A DNA stretch of 64,000 nt from Ceriagrion tenellum (taxonomy: Eukaryota; Arthropoda; Insecta; Odonata; Coenagrionidae): assembly GCA_963169105.1 (NCBI GenBank), contig OY720632.1, forward strand, positions 57,321,136 through 57,385,135, in the 5' to 3' direction. Position 1 is the stretch's first letter. The number at the start of each line of letters is the position of its first letter. Under the pieces are notes generated by a model that saw nothing but the letters and a program-made list of their open reading frames with translations, was not told the DNA's origin and ran no database searches. Shown one piece after another: positions 34,890 through 45,500 of the stretch. Position numbers and translations under genes: made by a program.

Positions 34890-35019
34890 TTTGTTTCCTT
34901 CCTCAGATTTATTTTCCTGGTACAACATGTTCGACACAGCGGTTTCATCATCAGGTGATAATGGCACCGCTGTGTCGAAACGTTGTACCAGGAAAATAAA
35001 TCTGAGGAAGGAAACAAAT
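34890..35019. repeat. Palindromic element with two inverted hammerhead-like cores
   Basis: Arms of about 54 bp (34890-34943 and 34966-35019) are nearly perfect reverse complements, differing at CAACATGTTCGAC versus CAACGTTTCGAC and a few end bases. The 22-bp centre, CATCATCAGG and TGATAATG, is itself almost palindromic. Each arm carries the elements of a Penelope-type hammerhead, so the locus is two element termini in inverted orientation. No coding sequence is attached. Confidence 0.8.
34954..34987 (+). ncRNA. Degenerate hammerhead-like core, right arm
   Basis: GTGATAA stands where CTGATGA is expected. GGCAC and GTGTC (34963-34967, 34972-34976) form a five-pair helix II with one G-U pair and loop CGCT. 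GAAAC (34977-34981), loop GTT and GTA (34985-34987) give the two-pair helix III and a valid cleavage triplet. The opposite strand of the left arm has an intact CTGATGA (34954-34948) but GAAC in place of GAAA, so neither arm alone looks fully active. Confidence 0.5.
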
Positions 35020-38000
35020 TTACTTTTCCATTTGTAATAAATCTTTGATTATTTTTCTCCGCTCTTCCTTTTTTAAACCTCTTTAGGTCCTTTAAATGGC
35101 TTTAAACCCCCCACCAAAATTTCCAGCTCCAGTCATACCGCGGCGGTCAATGTCCAGCCTCCTGTTCTTCCTCATTCCCCTCGTGAAAGGCATGTTCCTC
35201 TCTACTGGAGTAGAAATTCTGGCGGTGGAGATGTAATTGTTTGCCCTGCTGTCACCACGAGAGCGGATGGAATTGCACTCCGGACATTGATTGCGACGAC
35301 CAACTCACCCGTTTCAACCCGGCTCAGTCTCGCCCTCTAGGTTTCAGTTTCCCTCCGTCTCTCTATCTCTTTATTCGTAGTTTCTGCATGTGCACTTCCT
35401 TCGTCATTCGATCATCAAGTTATTTTTCCCTTTCTGAGCGTGAGAACAGCAAAATTAGCGATGGCGTTGGAATTTGCATGTTGGCCAAGGGAGAGGGAGG
35501 GGAGTTGTCTGTGTGTAAAAGTTGGGGAAATTAGTCGATATAATTTTCCTTTGCTTATAACCAATTACACCTGCAAATTTTATTACATGTGGGGAAAATG
35601 TCTGTCGTGTGTATCAAAATATTCAGAACGGCTCAGTCAGTCACGAACAATAATTTCCAAAACACTCCGAAATGCTTAAATATAATGGTCCGCTGTCAGG
35701 CATATAGGTGTTTAAATATGTGCATTATAGGAACGAAATAAGTGGTGATAAAAATCAATCAGACTTTCCTGGGGTTTAAACATGGCTTCCAATAGCCGGT
35801 TAAACATATTGGCTAGTGAATGTATTTCAGCGAGGGATGGGAGGAAGGATAAAGGCAACTGAAGTAAACAAAGATGAGAGTGACTGACTTACACACCTGA
35901 TCGGATATTAGGAGATTCCGGTCCGTATTCTTATCGAGTCAAATGATTCTCTAATGGAAAATAAAATCGTTTCAAATAACCCCCTTTTTGTTATTCCTCA
36001 TTGGTTCGTTATTTCTAATCAGTTGCAAATTTTGTGTGTCATTATAAAGGTAAAATTCCTAATGATGTTACTTTGATATTAATAAATAGACTTGAGAATC
36101 GATCGAAAATAAATTTCCTAAGTATTTAGTGATTACCGTATATCATGCTTAGCGAGACCAAGTGTCACCCGCCTCCATAGCTTTAATCAAATTGTGAATT
36201 TCATCCATTTGATGTATTCCAGCCGCAGATAATCGTTTAACATCAAGGAAATAAGAAACCGATGATGATCTGCCCTAACAGTAAACGTAATTGAGGATTC
36301 GTGTTTGTTTTTTCTCTTTCCAGAGAATGTTTACTCTAATTCTGTCTGAAGTCGTTATTGATGCCCTCGCAGGAAAACTTCCGTAGAAATTAAGTTTATT
36401 GGGACAGATGTGATAACTCCACCTACGGTGTCCCAAGAAATATGCTTGGATGTAAGTGTTAGAGATTGGCGGAAAGTGGCAAGGAAGGGAGGGGAGTAGC
36501 GTCTTGGCAAGTACACGGCTGAAAGCTACTAGCTCTCGGCACTCTAGTACTAAGCTAGTACTCGGCACAGGTGTTATAGCGGGGGTGGATTTGGAATGAG
36601 GAAAGAGACAAGTGATGAAGTAGAGAAGAGCAAATTCATAATAAGGCTCCGAGGTCTGTGACCCTTTGTGGCGGACCAGCTGCGAGATAGAGGAGGAGAG
36701 GGGAAACATTTTTCTGTATGAAATTGCAAAGGTAAAGGGTTCCCCAAGTAGAAGGTCAAGAGGTTTCTACAGATATAGGGAGAGTGTGTGAAGGGGAGTG
36801 GCGTGATTATTGAGTGGGCGAGGTGGATAGAGGGGTGGATGCGGAAGGTCTTTGGACAGCGATGAAGAGTGGGTGGGCGGGAAGGGAAGGGGGAATGAAA
36901 TTGCGTGGATTGCGAGTTGGATGTGGGAAGGATGTCCTGAAGTAGTAGCATTAGGTGGGATTATGCGAATGGGGGGTATAATGGCAGAAAATAGGTGGCG
37001 ATAAGAAACCTGGGCATGAGGGATGAGTCTGGTATTGAAAATATGTTTGCGCCATTGTTCGAGCCAGCGTGGGCGTGGCTGCCTCTGTTGCGAGCTCGAG
37101 AGAGGGGGAGGTTAGTTGCTGAGGTGTTGTAGATGATGCGTTTTTGATGAGAGTTTAAGGCTCTGAGGAGAGTAATGAAAAGAGAGAGAAAAATGAACCG
37201 CTTCACCCTTGCTTGAATAGAAAAGTGGAGGAAGCATCTACGATGAAGGCTGTTATGCAATTATCCTAATAATGGCACCTACGGGAACAATCCACCTTAC
37301 ATGTACGAGCATGAGAGAAATCTTTCAGTTCAGATGGTAACTTCCGATCACGAGAAGTGGGATACGGCTGTCGGCGATATTCTTCTTGGTTAATTTTGTA
37401 CTTCCCTCAAGATTTTTAACTCTGATCGAGACAAGTATAGTGCTGCATGATTAAAATTGGGAATAATATGAATACATATACGTATACATTTTCAAAGTTC
37501 TGATAATGGTAATGAAAGTAAATAACAAATACTCACGGAATTAATTATTCATTTGTTTTATAAAACTGTCGAGATTGAAGTAAATTAGCAGATGCAAATG
37601 CAAAATTTTTAGCTGTTTCTGAAAATGATCTTCTGCCTATTCTAAACTCGTTCATCCTATGGAAAGCATTTCCATCTGTACTCGTACTACGTTTTTAGGT
37701 TGTGGAATTTTAATGTAGAAAGCATGATAACAACTGCACGGAAGAAATGTCGAAAGACTTTTTTTTAGGCTTTTGTGATTTTAACTACAATTCATCATGG
37801 ATATTGCTTAATAGAGCATTCATCCGTTCCTTTTTAAAATCTTTTTGTCCCATGATGTCATTTAATCATCATCATGTTGAATAATAATGTCCACCATCGA
37901 CTTATTGATGTCAGGAATGTCTGAACCATGTACTTTGTCATCTTTTGTGTATACACTGCAAAGTAATAGTTTAATGAGTGGGCTTAGTCGAAACTCTTGG

Positions 38001-40272
38001 TGACTCCTTTGAGTTTTTATTCATGAAAGACTCTTCCGTTGAAGATTCACCTTGGAGCTCTCTCGCGTAAAACTAGAATGACTTGGAGATTTCATTTAGT
38101 CATTCACAGAGGATTACTTCTTGAAATTTCGCAAGGTAGTGCGGATTAGTAGGTTTGTGTTTGAGCTATGAGCAGCAATGTAAATTTCCCTTGCCACAAG
38201 TTCTATTGATCTGTTACCTAACTTCATTTGATTTTTATAAGTTCATTTTTAGAATAGTAGCTCAATATAGTTTGTGGTGAGTGGACATTGTTTTTATGAT
38301 AATGTTGATGCCATCGAATAGCTTTTAAGCGAATAAGTGACTTTAAATTTTGCATTCAGACCCTACTTAAAAGCCCGATATTAATGAAATAAGTCGTATT
38401 TTGAGTGTAACTACTCCAATCCCCATTAGATTTGAAAATATCTGCTCCGTGTATGAGTAAGATTTAAGACGACCGAGTAAATGTGCGAGTATTAATACTC
38501 GGAGGGAAGAACGAGATGGGTGTGGACGTGGAAGTAGGCCGATATTTCCTTCGATGACAGGTTTGTGATAAATCCTGTGAGAGCAGGAGAATTTGAAGGT
38601 CCATGTATCTTCCCGTGTTTGTGTACTTGTTCTCCACGAGAAAAGCGGATGCTGACGGGGCAGTGATAGGCTGTTGGACTCTCACTGAGTGGAAGCGGGG
38701 CGAGTCGGACAGCGCACACAAGGGGTCAGAACCTGCACCCAAGCGAGGACCGCCTCCCCGGTGTTTTTGAGGCGTGATGTCAAGCGAGGGATCGTCGAAT
38801 TTGTTCTCGACCTGCGCTGTCCTAACCCCTCTCCCCATATCCCCTGCTCTTCTTTTTTCCTATCCTCTTCCAGCCTCTAACTCCAAGCCTGTTACCTCAT
38901 CCTACCAATTCCTGTCCACTTCCGTGAGCTATTCAATTGAAACAGGAAAGAAATATTCACTTGTTTACCGTAGTGAAGTTGTAAATCTCTAAGCTTCTAC
39001 CGCTCACCTCGTTTCGTTCGACGAATACGGATCAATGGTTCTACACGGAAGCTTTTTATAATTGTATTATTTCATTATCAAATAGCTTGCATCAACTTTA
39101 CCATATTTTCTGCCGCTTTTGTGTGAAATGCTTGTTCATGCGTCAGCTCTGTGAAGTTAATGCATAGTTCTTTTTTGCAGGAAAATTATATTCACTGTGA
39201 TGAAAATTGATTTTTTAACCCCGACTGATTACATAAAATGATTAGAAATTTGCCATTATTTGTTTTGGATTGTGATGAGTGTTGTGCTGTTTTTTTGAGG
39301 CTAAAATTTTGCGTTATGACAAGTTATTTATGTGTGCTACATACCTACGAGCTAAGAATTTTTTGATAATTCTGACATTACCACTAGGTTACATCTCATA
39401 TATTTTATATGTTCCAAGAGAGTACATTAGATATGTTCTTAAGCCGAGACAAGAATTCTGAGGAGTAATTTATTTATTTAAAAATACAATGATCATTAAT
39501 GAAAATCCTAATGCATTAGAAAGTCAAAGAATTCTCTGGCAATTTTTTTAATTGATGCTTTTTCTGACATAAGACCGTCGATGGCAGCGGTATTTACATC
39601 GAATTAAACCACTTTTGCTTTCTTTATAGCAGTATTGGTAACAGTACAAAAACGATCGGTTATTTGCTAAATTCTGTCATCATTTAATTTATAAGGCGAT
39701 TATGCTGTTACAAATTGTTTCACAAAAATTATATTAATACTGAAATATAAATTTCTGTTTTACTAGTACTTATAATAAACATTGGATAATTTCTAGTTCA
39801 ATTTGTGAAGAAATATTTGAACAATGCATTATTTTGTTGTTCTAACCTATAAGGAGATACATTTTCATTTACCGTCCATGAATTACATGACGAGTCATCC
39901 TGAGGTGAAACCGCCTTAAAAGTTACGATATTGAGGGAATTGTTGAATGAATCAATTCAAATGAAGTGACCGTCCTTCGTTTTATTACCGAATACCTAAA
40001 AAAGAAGGCTCTCTGTTTGGTTTGTACGTTCTCCGACTCGCGATATAATTATCTGTTCTTCATCTCTCAACTCATTCATCGTATTTCATATTATGCTGTC
40101 TTCCCTCCCTCATATTCTCTCTTCATAAACAAAAGCCAAAAGTAACCTAGAATGTAGAAATTCCTGTATTATCAAATACTCTGTGATTATGGGTACCTAT
40201 TATGCTATGTATTTTTGTTGCTTTTATAAATATGAGCATTTTAGTTCTGATAAAGGCTTCCGCAGGGCTTAG
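35020..40272. other. Gene-free stretch with a strongly purine-rich segment
   Basis: The plus strand is G/A-rich at about 36590-37000 and C/T-rich at 35320-35430. The resulting minus-strand frames (up to 144 codons at 36275-36709) are Ser/Pro-rich and unrecognised. A possible acceptor TTCTTTTTTGCAG at 39168-39180 has no paired donor that I trust. Confidence 0.4.
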
Positions 40273-40330
40273 ATAGAGGTTGATTCCTTTTTTCGGGTTT
40301 TCCGCCGCGTTGATTCATGTTGATGTTGAG

Positions 40331-40367
40331 GAGAATATTTCGCCGGCTGTCCTGCTGGCTTCCTCAG
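40331..40367 (-). ncRNA. Hammerhead-like core, left arm
   Basis: On the minus strand CTGAGGA (40367-40361) fits the CUGANGA core. GCCAGC and GCCGGC pair with one A-C mismatch as helix II. GAAA (40341-40338) follows, then TATT and CTC. The cleavage-side triplet is CTC rather than GTC, so helix III is weakened. Confidence 0.5.
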
Positions 40368-40418
40368 GTCCATGTAACATGAAATGTGTTACATGTTCGT
40401 GTTGCAATGTTACATGAC

Positions 40419-40455
40419 CTGAGGAAGCCAGCAGGACAGCCGACGAAATATTGTC
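40419..40455 (+). ncRNA. Hammerhead-like core, right arm
   Basis: CTGAGGA (40419-40425), a helix II with two mismatches (40427-40432 with 40439-40444), GAAA (40445-40448), T-ATT-G and GTC at 40453-40455 appear in the right order. The GTC triplet is intact while helix II is damaged; the left arm shows the reverse. Confidence 0.5.
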
Positions 40456-40513
40456 CTCAACATCAACATGAACCAACGCGGCAGAAAACCCGAAAAAAGG
40501 AATCAACCTCTAT

Positions 40514-40759
40514 GAGCATTTTATTTATCTAGGACGGACATTGTAGCTATAAAATCCCAGAGTTGGAATCCACTCGCTAATGGCAGAAAAATGTCAATCT
40601 GTTACTGATTCCAATTGAAAATAATTCACAACAGTATTATCATTAGCCTCAGGTTAAAAATTAAAAGGAGATAATTATTGTGCAATTAAAACTATGTATT
40701 TTATCCTAAAATGAATAGGTCGATATTTTTCGTGGCCAATTACTGAAGTAAACGGCTAT
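40514..40759. other. Spacer between two Penelope-related loci, nothing recognised
   Basis: About 250 bp of AT-rich DNA separating the palindrome from the second endonuclease remnant. Confidence 0.5.
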
Positions 40760-41190
40760 TTGGCTCCACAACGGGTCAGGTGTTCTGAGTTGGTCAACGT
40801 TTTGGTGGGAGAGTTTCTCATAGTCTTTAGGGCTGATGAATCATGCCAAGTTTCGGAAGTGATTGGTTTTATCCTCTTCCCATCAGCTCTTTTCAGCTCT
40901 GATTGGTGGATTTGTGGGTCTATTTTCCGCCATTTTAAGGCCTGGATTCCCGATTTGGCAGAGGAAAAATCCTTGGTTTTTATTGATGTTATTGGAGGCT
41001 AGGCAGATTTCAATGGCTTCTTTGGTTATTCTGCCCCAATATCCCCTCTAACAGCCGAACATTTTTATGTCTTCCCGTCGGATGGCATGATGGAGGTCAA
41101 TTAAATTTTTGGCAACCGCCGACTTTTCCAATTGATGCAGCCAGAAGTTCATTTGATATTTTCCCAATTTGGCAGTTTTATGCGTACAAA
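40760..41190 (-). mobile_element. Second, decayed Penelope-like element (3' part)
   Basis: It reads on the minus strand: the endonuclease pseudogene comes first (41190-40883), then a tail with AAAACGTTGACC (about 40790) where GAAACGTTG is expected and CTAAAGA where CTGATGA is expected. The layout matches the copy at 10.25-11.0 kb but the sequence is much more diverged, so it is a different or older family. Reverse transcriptase is absent. Confidence 0.72.
40883..41190 (-). pseudogene. GIY-YIG endonuclease C-terminal pseudogene (Penelope-like)
   Basis: Minus-strand translation gives FWLHQLEKSAVAKN, DLHHAIRREDIKMFGC, an in-frame TAG at 41050-41048, then RGYWGRITKEAIEICL, NNINKNQGF and a TGA at 40885-40883. 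This aligns throughout with SAVAEHS, DHAIRWEEIKI, HGYWDRLVKEAIEIRL and RNINRDAGF of the 10.4-kb copy. The GIY and YIG motifs themselves are missing upstream of about 41190, and the internal stop makes it dead. Confidence 0.85.
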
Positions 41191-42439
41191 CTTTTCAAGA
41201 GTCTATAGAATATAAATCGTTTGCCGAGTGTTGGGTAAAATAAATACCATATTTCGCGACATTTTTTTCGGGGAGTTTATTTACCTTCCGTTTCCATTTG
41301 AAAAATCCTTTCGAATGAGTAATTTCCCGGGAAAAGTATGAGAAATGAGATTTAACACTAAGGAAGAAAAGTGGATTGTAACCTTCTCGCCACCCGTTGC
41401 AAGTTACTTCCGTGTAAAAATGTTCTTCAAGAGGATTTGAGTGTGAGGTCAATCGAGACATAGCTATTTATTTCTCTCTCCGACCGCGGTTTTTGAGCGG
41501 AAGTTCGTGAAATTTCATTCTAACCGAGTCGTATTTTAAAAAGTACTGGAGTAGTTAAGTAATGTAACAACAATGTTTTTATTTATAACTAAATTTGAGT
41601 ACCTTGGGTTAAAAAGGAGTGGTGCAGTTGTTTTGTGCAAAAAGTAGTATTTTTTCTTTAACTGCTTTTTTTTACCCACCTTCCACTTGCTACTTTAGTG
41701 CAAAGGTGGAGGCAAGGAGTGGTTCTTGAGTGCCTCAAGATTGCAGTCCTTAAAACGAAAAAGCTGGAAATGTCTTAAAATGGGGACTCGCGGCCTCGAA
41801 AATGAAAGAAGTGCGGTGGAATGAGGTTATGGTTTTCTTGCTGTGAGGGTGCTATTTTTCTCCGTGGTCATTGTCCTCATCTGGAATTTCATTTTGCTAG
41901 AAGTCCAAAATATATAGAAATAAAAGGTTTATTTAATCGACCTCAATGGATATTCCCTAACTTATTATAATATTAATAACAAGGAAACTATAACTTCCAA
42001 AAATAAAAATTAATCAACCCTTTGTTTAATAGCTTCTGAATTATAGAACATATGACATATATTTATTACATGGAAAATGGAACCAACTCTGATCCACATC
42101 CTAGAACAAATGTTTCCAACCGAATTTGTGTGTTGAGCCAGTAGTTAAGGTGCCATCTGGTTTATTTAAACATTCCTATTTTGTTAAGAGATGTTACTGG
42201 AAGCTTTAACAGTTTTCTTTCTTTTGGACAAACGGAGTCTATAAAATAATTTCCTAGCTTCTTTCCCTAGTAACTCAATACTGCCGGACGGTTTTGTCGA
42301 CTTGAATGTCTGCCTGAGGCTCTCGGATCCGAGCTGGGATGGTTAAAAGTTTTCCACCCACACGATATTACACGCAATGGAAAAGTTCAGTTACCACCTC
42401 TACATTTGAAACTCAAACATGGCGGATGAATATTTTGAA
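41191..42439. other. Gene-free stretch, nothing recognised
   Basis: AT-rich; the 88-codon frame at 41195-41461 has no recognisable features. Confidence 0.5.
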
Positions 42440-42545
42440 AAAATTGCCATGAGAAAAATTCGGCCGGGACCGGGAATCGAACCATGGATCTTTGGTTTGC
42501 CGGATCAATGTGCAGACCATTACGCTATCCAGGCTTCCTAATTCC
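42440..42545 (-). repeat. tRNA-derived SINE head
   Basis: On the minus strand TGGATAGCGTAATGG (A-box, about 42531-42517) and GGTTCGATTCCCGG (B-box, 42483-42470) are tRNA-spaced. The segment continues into CCCGGCCGAATTTTTCTCAT. The boxes are near consensus, making this the best preserved tRNA-like head in the window. The anticodon region does not form a clear arm, so I call it a SINE rather than a tRNA gene. Confidence 0.7.
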
Positions 42546-45500
42546 CGTAGCAATTTTGGTGGATACAAGCCAATTAGATCTTAGGCCCTTGTGGTCCATT
42601 AAAAGATCTCCTCTTATTATCTCTTTCGTTTTTCCTATTATTACATCTAATTTGGAATGTGTACAGGTCTACTCCCATATTGATATACTTATGATTCAAT
42701 CTCTCGCCCAGCCCGTTTATCACTTCCGTATTTCTTTTGAGGCGGCAAGTGATTTTTAATTCTACAAATCGGTGTATGTATTTGCAGTTAGACTTTTTGA
42801 TCAGCATGAAAATGAAATTAACGATTTGTCTCTATATGTTTCGATGAGCCATTTCTAACTACGGTTAACTTTTATTACGTCAAAAAATCTGTTTAGAAAT
42901 GAATGCTTATAATTTGAGATGGTTAAATAGTTTCATGTGCAAAATTTGCTCTGTAGATTATCGACTCGTCTCCACATGGTTATTACCTTAACATAGACAA
43001 TATTAAAATCTCCAATGGATTACTAATGTTTTGCTTGTCGTTAAGCAGTAGTGCAGTCTAAACCAGCAAAGATAGTTAAAAATATGATTGAGGAATGAAA
43101 ACGTGTGGAGTGAGGAAAGGGAGTTGGAGACGGGGAACGGTATCTGATTAGGGAATGGTAGCCGAGTGTGGCCGTGAGAGAAAAGGATAGTTTTGAAGCA
43201 TAAATTTTTATTTGGAAGAAATTAATTGAACAACTTATTTGCTCAATCTCTAATGCCTAATATTAGATCTGTGGAAAAAATGAAAGTCGAGTACTCATAA
43301 TGGCAAATTTATGTTCACCTCTTTGAAAATCTGCGAAAATTTTTTTTACTTAGATTTCAGAAGCTAGCTAGAAGAAAATGTGGGCTATGGCGGCCCTATC
43401 AATTTTAAGTTTTACAGCAATTTAGTTAAACTTTCATTTAAATAAATTGGAAAGTGCTTTTTTATATTTCTGTTATCCACTTTCGCAGGATTAGAAGAGA
43501 ATGATTCTTTTGGAAAGAACTGTTGGTGGTCTAATAAGATGTAGCTTAGGACATAGAGGCCGTGCGTATAATACATCGCGATGGAGGAACTTGTCGTTTC
43601 CCTATCAAATATGTATTGCAATTTTCTTCATTTGAGTTAGAAATTTCTTTTTAATACAAGATTAAATGTTGTTGCATTCTAATAAAATTGTCATTATTTT
43701 TCCGAAATTTATGAATAGTTAATTGCCTTGCTATGCTGCTAAATATTTCTATTTTAGCCTCTTGAGCATGGATATGTAATAGCTGCATTGAATTCAAGAG
43801 AATTAAAGTATGATGGGGCTATTTAACGTCTCATTGCTGAGCTTTACTATGCTAAGAATGACAGCTTAGGTCTTAAAAGTCAGGCCCTCTATTCGTTTTT
43901 TTAACTGTATACACTCAGGTTGACACTTTGTTAGAGGGACATATCGCAAGAAAACGTCTATGAAATGCGACAGGTATGGTAAATCTCACTTTCGTTTATA
44001 ATGGTAATAATCATCACTTGAAGTGATCACTTGTGACAGCGTGTGCATTAATGATCTGCGAAGGCCGTGGACTGTGGAGAATAAACTTCATTTTGTATTT
44101 GATTTTTCCTCTAAAACTAATAAATATTGTACAAACCCTTAGGATTCCGAAATCGATTTTATCATTACACATTAGATGAAACTTAGCTGTTTCAACTAAT
44201 TAGAATATGATATTTCACTTGCAGAAGTCACCTTATGACTGTGCATTCATAATTAGAGCTCGGAACGGGTGCATTTCCAACATGCAAAATTCCTTCCGAT
44301 TTTGGTACAGAAAAAGCGTCATATCGTAGGGAAAAAGTTTTTCAATTAAAAAGTTAAGTCCTCATTTGTCACTGAGCAAGGGTAGGAAGATGACTCCCTC
44401 ATTCCCTGCTCTCGTTCTCGAGCCATAATTCTCCCTTCGAATCTAGGGCCAGCGTAGAATTCGCGCCCACTTATAAATGTCATTTTGCAACTCGGCAGTA
44501 ATGAGATGTCGTTTTGGTAACGTTAGATTTTTCATCACTGGAAAATAATATAAATAAAAAAGAGAAAATTCTTTACAGATGTTATTTTACATACCTGTCT
44601 CCTGCAATTGTAGCGAGCAAAAAACGGTTTTCAGTAAAGATTATGTCCGAGAAACACGAGGAGTGTAGTGGTGACCTTCTCGCATGGCACCAGAGCGATA
44701 CGATGTATAAGTGGGGAAGAGAAAGTTGAAGGAGAAAGTTATAAAATTGTTTGACGATAGCTTTATGTGTTTTATATTCTATTTTGGAAAGTTGCATTGC
44801 TCTCTCCACCTATTGAAAAGGTGGCTCCGAAGTTTTAAGTCAACCGAGGGAAAGATTGCAACATCCTATCAAATTTACCGTCACTGTTTAACTATTGGAG
44901 TCCTTTACTTTATAAATCACTCTTTTATTAGTCCTCTTAGTATTATCACTAAATCACTCGCGTTCTGGTCATACCAATCAGCAAATTTACCCTCTATAAC
45001 ATTGTAAATGAGTCACTTGTATTCCGTCTTTCATTTTCCTCTTTCACCATCGCGAAACCCTGATTTTTCACCATTCCTCTCAATTTCCACACCATCCCTT
45101 TTTCGAATATTTTAGGCATTCTAGATAGAGTTCGCGATATGACTCGTTTGGGAGTGTGAAACGAATCATAGTGGATGACGCCAAAGACAAATCGTAATTA
45201 ATCGCTGATTTCTGATTTTCAGCCCACTTGCGCCTATCCCCTCTTTCAATCCCAGCTCAATGGTTAGATATAAAATCAATTTTTCAACAGATTTCATAAT
45301 AAATATCCAAGGGTTAAAAACGAGCTGTGGTGCAGGTTGCATAGTAATACGTACCGAGGTTCCAGAATTATTGTAATCATTAAGTCAGCCAGCGGCATTT
45401 TTCTTTTATATTGGCAAATAGATTGGATTGTAAGACACGGAAGAGTTGGAGGTTTGTGGCGGACTGCCTTGGGATGCAGCGATTAGTTACTTACCACCCT

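Larger units (their letters stand above)
40273..40513. repeat. 241-bp palindromic element with paired hammerhead-like cores
   Basis: The left end ATAGAGGTTGATTCC and right end GGAATCAACCTCTAT are exact reverse complements. The arms stay largely complementary inward to a centre of about 40 bp rich in GTTACATG/CATGTAAC. The outer parts carry CGGGTTTTCCGCCG (left) and GGCAGAAAACCCG (right), matching the 3' tail of the Penelope-like element at 10.27 kb. It is therefore built from two inverted Penelope-type termini. A chance frame spans it but is not a gene. Confidence 0.8.

Noticed and set aside
36275..36951. Overlapping minus-strand frames of 144 and 125 codons
   Set aside because: They are products of a G/A-rich plus strand; the translations are Ser/Pro-rich low complexity in two frames at once.
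38464..38838. 124-codon minus-strand frame
   Set aside because: No family resemblance and overlapped by other frames in a GC-richer patch.
40315..40506. 63-codon minus-strand frame across the palindrome
   Set aside because: Its N- and C-terminal halves are consequences of the inverted repeat, not a protein.
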